Of a stretch of 57,120 nucleotides of DNA, positions 53,330-57,120 are shown in pieces. Below the pieces are notes generated by a model. It worked only from the letters and a program-made list of their open reading frames with translations. It searched no databases and was not told the origin of the DNA. Position 1 is the first letter of the stretch. The number at the start of each line of letters is the position of its first letter. The translations under genes and the position numbers were made by a program. Source of the DNA: Bacteroidaceae bacterium (GTDB lineage: Bacteria > Bacteroidota > Bacteroidia > Bacteroidales > Bacteroidaceae); NCBI GenBank assembly GCA_024698925.1, contig JAILQO010000021.1:1-57120 (forward strand), in the 5' to 3' direction.

Positions 53330-55714
53330 TTATTTTATCATCACCTTACGACCGCCATTCACATAGACGCCGCGGCGTGTGGGTGGAGTTGCGAGACGAC
53401 GGCCGGAGAGGTCGAATAATTTACTATTTAAGGATTTATTATTTACTATTTGAGCATCAGAAATGGCGGTGATAAGATCAAAAGAGAAAACTTCTTTGTC
53501 GCTTTCCAGACGATACGACAATTTGTCTATCTTAAGCTGCTTTCTACGTTCTTCACTCATCAAGGGGAGCGTGACCACCTTCGTTCCTGAGAAGGTATTC
53601 ACATAGGGCTCATTTTCGACAAAAAGTGTGAATCTATCTTGAACGTCATTGAAATAGAAAGTCAGGAAGCCGCTTTCTAACTCGACCCATATATCCGAGG
53701 GAGCGTGAGCGACCTCTCCTTTTGTCTCATAGCTCAATGGAATAACCTCCCGTTGGACTTCAGGAATCCCATTCTCGTCTCCCCAAATACGTTGGCCATC
53801 TTCAAAGCACGAAACAAGTTCGCCACCTGAAATACCTTCCTGCTCTTCATCCCAGATACTACTGCCTATGAAGTCTCGATCAGGCAATCCGACACTTTCT
53901 ACCCAATCAAATGTGGTATGCGTAACAAACGGATAAACCAATATCCACGTTTGTTTTGCGAGCGATAAACCGTGAGATTGTACGACCGTACTCGCTCCGT
54001 ATCCTTGGACGCGATAGTTATACACAATATCCACAGGCTCCGGGCTCTCACCCAGCCTCATGTCATAATAGAGGAATTCTTTGGTACTATCTGCGGGAAC
54101 GACAAAGACCTTACTTCCTTCATCACGCAAAGCAGCGCTGTATTTGGTGATTCTCGAATGATGCAGATACAGTTTTTTATATGCGATGTCGTTAATGACG
54201 GTATCTCCCTGTATAACCTGTGAATAATAAAGATAGGAGTGTGTGTTGTCGTTGCTATGAATATTGCCATATCTATAATTCCACACCTTTCCTTCCTTGG
54301 CAAGCGGACGATAAGCCTCTCTCTGTTTATACGCTTCCTGAAAACTCTTCGCGTCGTAAAGTGTATCTCCGTTGAGCGTACATGCAGTCAGTTTTTTTAT
54401 AAAGCCACCGGTCTTAAAAGGAGCTAGCGTATCAAAGAGGTCCAATGGACTACCAACACCTTCTATCCACATATCCCAGAGGCTTGCATGCTCGCCACTT
54501 TCAGGCCCCCAGCCAATAACCGTGACGGATGAACCATGATAGTCAATGACCCTTCTTTGGAGGATGTACAGTTCTGTTTCATAGTGAATCTTTATATCTT
54601 TGATTATAAGAACTTCTCCCACCTTGCACGAGAAATCGTAAATGAGTTTAGAGATATCGCCATTAGGTGCGATGAAATATACTTTCTCGTCTTCCTCATA
54701 TAGCGCCCCTTGGTAGTCATGATTCAAAGGTAGATAGGAACAGGTGCTTGTTGCATAGAGCTTCAGGCATTGATGTGAATCGATTACCGTATCGCCTTCC
54801 AGACTATATGTCTCGTTCCACTCCGTCCAATAGTCAGGTGACACATTATGGTTATTTGCCTCAAAAGTCCAAACCTTACCGCTCTGAACGAGAGGGCAAT
54901 AGGTGTGCTCTTGCGAAACGCCAAGTGTCAATTCCTTCACATCCTGGTTGATTATCTCACTGATAAGATCCGTGAACTCAGCATCCTCATAGAGTACTTT
55001 TCCTTGACGGGCACGAAATAAGAAACGACCTGTTAGACTCTCATTCTCGGGCCCCCTTTGAGAAAACAAATCTCCTTCTTTAATACTACCCCAGCCTTGT
55101 GCCAAACTCTCGTTGGCGATTGTAACTTGATTGCCATTCAGCAGTTCTGTAGTGGTTACACTTTTGACGACCTTTTCTACCGTGAAATAGACATATTCTG
55201 GATCAAAACAATCTCTATCTATTTCGTACTCCCGTCTTAGATAGAGACTCCATTCTAAAAGATCTGGATGCCTACCATATCGAATAGTATCTCCCTCTTT
55301 AAACGATTCGCTGAAATCAAACATGAGCATTTCATCAGGTACGCCTGGCAAAAGTCGCCATTGGCGGCCCTCCAAATCTTCGCGTATGAATAGCACGTTA
55401 GACATTTCTGAACTGAGAGTCAACGAGGGTTCCTTGCCAGCATTATAATACCAGACGCTGGCCTGAACACATTTGTATGACTTCTTATCAATAATCGTAT
55501 CGCCTTTCACATAAAACTTGGCAAAATGAAATTCCGGTTTATATTGGGGATTATCCTTATACAACGCTCCCATTTCATAACGTGACAACGCTTGCACCCA
55601 GCAGTCGCCCTCGTCGTAGTATTGAGGATGGTTCCATACTAATGTATCTGAAACGGCAAAGCCATTCAACATGCAACCAGAAAACAATAGGAGCGTAAAC
55701 AATACTCGTTTCAT
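53330..55714 (-). CDS. T9SS-secreted protein with three tandem beta-rich modules
   Basis: 794 residues. Signal peptide (MKRVLFTLLLFSGCMLNGFA), then three related modules of about 200-230 residues, starting near EGDCWVQALSRYE, SGKVWTFEANNH and EGKVWNYRYGN. Each repeats a 'GDT-I-D-YKKLY' strand, a 'KVYF/KVF-P' strand and an 'LIYDFS/LYYDM...GE' strand. A T9SS sorting domain ends the protein (FDLSGRRLATPPTRRGVYVN). The linker before it, IVNNKSLNSKLF, is encoded by an AT-rich repeat. Exported through the T9SS and probably cell-surface attached. Function unknown. 43 bases behind the BspA-like gene and likely in its operon. Confidence 0.75.
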   Translation of the reverse strand: MKRVLFTLLLFSGCMLNGFAVSDTLVWNHPQYYDEGDCWVQALSRYEMGALYKDNPQYKPEFHFAKFYVKGDTIIDKKSYKCVQASVWYYNAGKEPSLTLSSEMSNVLFIREDLEGRQWRLLPGVPDEMLMFDFSESFKEGDTIRYGRHPDLLEWSLYLRREYEIDRDCFDPEYVYFTVEKVVKSVTTTELLNGNQVTIANESLAQGWGSIKEGDLFSQRGPENESLTGRFLFRARQGKVLYEDAEFTDLISEIINQDVKELTLGVSQEHTYCPLVQSGKVWTFEANNHNVSPDYWTEWNETYSLEGDTVIDSHQCLKLYATSTCSYLPLNHDYQGALYEEDEKVYFIAPNGDISKLIYDFSCKVGEVLIIKDIKIHYETELYILQRRVIDYHGSSVTVIGWGPESGEHASLWDMWIEGVGSPLDLFDTLAPFKTGGFIKKLTACTLNGDTLYDAKSFQEAYKQREAYRPLAKEGKVWNYRYGNIHSNDNTHSYLYYSQVIQGDTVINDIAYKKLYLHHSRITKYSAALRDEGSKVFVVPADSTKEFLYYDMRLGESPEPVDIVYNYRVQGYGASTVVQSHGLSLAKQTWILVYPFVTHTTFDWVESVGLPDRDFIGSSIWDEEQEGISGGELVSCFEDGQRIWGDENGIPEVQREVIPLSYETKGEVAHAPSDIWVELESGFLTFYFNDVQDRFTLFVENEPYVNTFSGTKVVTLPLMSEERRKQLKIDKLSYRLESDKEVFSFDLITAISDAQIVNNKSLNSKLFDLSGRRLATPPTRRGVYVNGGRKVMIK
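53416..53457. repeat. AT-rich repeat element at the sorting-domain linker
   Basis: Minus strand: CAAATAGTAAATAATAAATC, then CTTAAATAGTAAATTATTCG. Two AAATAGTAAAT words; read in frame as QIVNNKSLNSKLF. Near twin of the element in RNase R (43701..43740). Confidence 0.75.
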
Positions 55715-55757
55715 AATCTAAAATCTATATGTGGCAAGATTTAGGGAATTAGATTGC

Positions 55758-56789
55758 TTATTTTATTACCACTTTTCCGTCGCGGATAAACAGTCCGCGT
55801 GTCGGCGGAGTTACGAGGCGGCGACCGGAGAGGTCATAATATTGATGATTGGATAAATCATGATTGATGGTTGACGATTGCGGAGCGTGGACGGCATCCA
55901 CATAGTCTTCTAATGGTAGAACTGTGCCTGAGAAGACCTTTTTGAACTTTGGGATTTCAGACGGTTGGGCGTAAATAATCATGGAATCATCTACAAAATA
56001 AAAGGTGTCACTACGTAGAGTCGCGGGGAATGTGCCTCTGACAACTAATGCATCAAGATGAGTCCATCTGAAGACACTTTCAGCAAAGTAACTCACACTC
56101 TTCGGAAGATCTATAACACGTATGCTTTCGCAGTTATCGAATGAACAAGCTCCTAAGGATTTGAGGTTTTCTGAGAAGCTCACGGTTTCCAGATTCCTGC
56201 AACCGTTGAAAGTACTGAAGAACTCTTTTTCAACGGAGTTGGGCATTATCACGGATCGAAGTGAGAGGTTATAAGAAAAGGCATCTCCGGCGATGGTTGT
56301 AACGCAATCTGGAATAATATAAGATGACCGTTGAGCGCCTGCCGGATAGGCGTAAAGCCATGTCTTGTCCTTATTAAAAAGCACGCCATCGACAGAGCAC
56401 ATCCATTCATTATTTTCATCCACCTCTATGGATTCTAGATTGGTACATCCCAAAAATGGATTCTTGCAGCCTTCATAACTAGCATAATGAAGTATTTCCC
56501 GAATAGTCCCAGGTATCTTGATTCCTGTTAGCGTTTCGCAAAATGCAAAGGCAAGCCAACCGATGCGCGTCACAGGATAATCCTTTCCGTTGTAATTCAC
56601 AACCGAGGGTAAGCTTAACGTTCCATCCCAACAGTTCCCGTTATCCAATGTCGCTTCTTGCGTCTCTTCATCTAGCCTATAATTTAGGCCATTAATTGTA
56701 GCCTGAGTTCCTGTCAGGGATCCCGAAGCTTGCGCCATAACATCTTGCATGAAGATGAGTGCGAAAATGTAGAAAATGTAGCGTTTCAT
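55758..56789 (-). CDS. BspA-like leucine-rich repeat protein with T9SS sorting domain
   Basis: 343 residues. Signal peptide (MKRYIFYIFALIFMQDVMAQ), a short N-domain (LDEETQEATLDNGNCWDGTLSLPSVVNYNGKDYPVTRIG) and five or so LRR_5 repeats (LTGIKIPGTIREI, LRSVIMPNSVEKE, LETVSFSENLKSLG, IRVIDLPKSVSYF, LDALVVRGTFPATL). The end YDLSGRRLVTPPTRGLFIRDGKVVIK type is a T9SS sorting domain. BspA proteins bind host matrix or other surfaces. Promoter with both boxes at 56813..56844. First gene of a two-gene operon with the three-module protein, whose sorting domain shares the unusual TPPTR insertion. Confidence 0.9.
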   Translation of the reverse strand: MKRYIFYIFALIFMQDVMAQASGSLTGTQATINGLNYRLDEETQEATLDNGNCWDGTLSLPSVVNYNGKDYPVTRIGWLAFAFCETLTGIKIPGTIREILHYASYEGCKNPFLGCTNLESIEVDENNEWMCSVDGVLFNKDKTWLYAYPAGAQRSSYIIPDCVTTIAGDAFSYNLSLRSVIMPNSVEKEFFSTFNGCRNLETVSFSENLKSLGACSFDNCESIRVIDLPKSVSYFAESVFRWTHLDALVVRGTFPATLRSDTFYFVDDSMIIYAQPSEIPKFKKVFSGTVLPLEDYVDAVHAPQSSTINHDLSNHQYYDLSGRRLVTPPTRGLFIRDGKVVIK

Positions 56790-56812
56790 AGTTTTAAGTA
56801 ATGTTTCAGCTG

Positions 56813-56844
56813 CAAAGGTAGTCTTATATCAAGAAAGTTGCAAA
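56813..56844 (-). promoter_or_regulatory. Promoter of the BspA-like operon
   Basis: Minus strand: TTTG (56844..56841), 20 bases, then TACCTTTG (56820..56813), 24 bases before the ATG at 56789. Confidence 0.75.
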
Positions 56845-56876
56845 TTTTTACCTGTGTAAAAAATAAACACCCAAGT

Positions 56877-57120
56877 CTAAGCTGCATGAATTGAGCGTCT
56901 TAAGTTCTTCTGGAGTGTCGCGCTGCTATCCTCTCCGAATAGATTGTGATTCACCTGCCGTTTGATATTATTCACTCTTTGGGCTGTTTGTCCAATCAAA
57001 AACGCCATATCGTTATTCCCTAATCCAAGGTCGGTGAAGATGCAGACATACCATTCATAATCTGTCAGTGAATGGGTCTTATCCACAAAGTCGATGAAAT
57101 GGGGAAAAGCATCGGTGAAA
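56877..57120 (-). CDS. C-terminal end of an HTH (LuxR-like) regulator, cut by the window edge
   Basis: The frame is open to the right edge and reads FTDAFPHFIDFVDKTHSL, then TDYEWYVCIFTDLGLGNNDMAFLIGQTAQRVNNIKRQVN, ending LRRSIHAA. 'LT-x-E-x-x-C-x-x-x-DLGL-x-N-x-x-x-A-x-L-x-x-x-x-x-x-V' is the HTH at the end of Bacteroidales sensor-regulators with TPR or other repeats (LuxR-type). The N-terminal sensor part lies outside. Which signal or genes it controls cannot be seen; the divergent-like placement next to the BspA operon is only suggestive. Confidence 0.6.
   Translation of the reverse strand, partial: FTDAFPHFIDFVDKTHSLTDYEWYVCIFTDLGLGNNDMAFLIGQTAQRVNNIKRQVNHNLFGEDSSATLQKNLRRSIHAA

Overview
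The window looks like chromosome of a gut- or rumen-type Bacteroidales, most likely Prevotella or a close relative. Supporting signs are a complete PorP-K-L-M-N type IX secretion (T9SS) core, several exported proteins with T9SS C-terminal sorting domains of the 'YDLSGRRL' type, promoters of the Bacteroidetes form (TAnnTTTG at -7, sometimes TTTG at -33), BspA-like leucine-rich repeats and a GH10-CE1 xylanase/esterase of the type described in Prevotella ruminicola. No rRNA, tRNA, CRISPR array or intact insertion sequence was found.

Layout. 1-3.6 kb is an accessory patch: a gene running off the left edge, a frameshifted S24 (LexA-like) peptidase gene whose 3' region holds six GGTGGGAGTT repeats before a terminator, a RelE/ParE-type toxin-antitoxin pair, a cell-envelope-type gene that has lost its signal peptide, and an AT-rich lipoprotein gene. 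3.6-17.1 kb is mainly a xylan-use locus: a GH18-like secreted protein, then a GPH-family sugar symporter, a GH43 enzyme, a membrane sensor-regulator with propeller, Y_Y_Y and AraC domains but no histidine kinase, a GH5-GH43 fusion and a GH10-CE1 fusion. No SusC/SusD pair is present. 17.2-24.1 kb is the T9SS core plus a PorT-like barrel. 24.1-28.2 kb holds priA and a PgpH-type HD phosphodiesterase gene. 28.3-37.7 kb is a long co-directional run (gltX, waaA, a flippase, two glycosyltransferases and a fucosyltransferase-like gene, a C1B peptidase, an acyltransferase) that probably builds and modifies surface glycan. 37.7-42.8 kb has a TonB receptor, cysK, an O-acetylhomoserine sulfhydrylase and a divergent Lrp/AsnC regulator (sulfur amino acids). 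42.8-52.1 kb is housekeeping: RNase R, a DUF4424/SH3 protein, NlpC/P60, cysS, ispG, purE and a lipoprotein serpin. 52.4-57.1 kb holds a stand-alone polyvalent-protein-type kinase, two T9SS cargo proteins and the end of an HTH regulator.

The most unusual signal is not a gene cluster but short repeats that sit both between and inside genes. A GC-rich palindrome (core CTCCCCCCGTGGGGGGGAG) lies in frame inside cysS, at the N-terminus of ispG and at the C-terminus of purE. An AT-rich repeat built on AAATAGTAAAT encodes almost the same peptide (IVNSKSSNSKLY / IVNNKSLNSKLF) in RNase R and in an unrelated T9SS cargo protein, and a related copy lies between porL and porM. These resemble the protein-embedded palindromic elements known from Rickettsia, but they are of different sequence.
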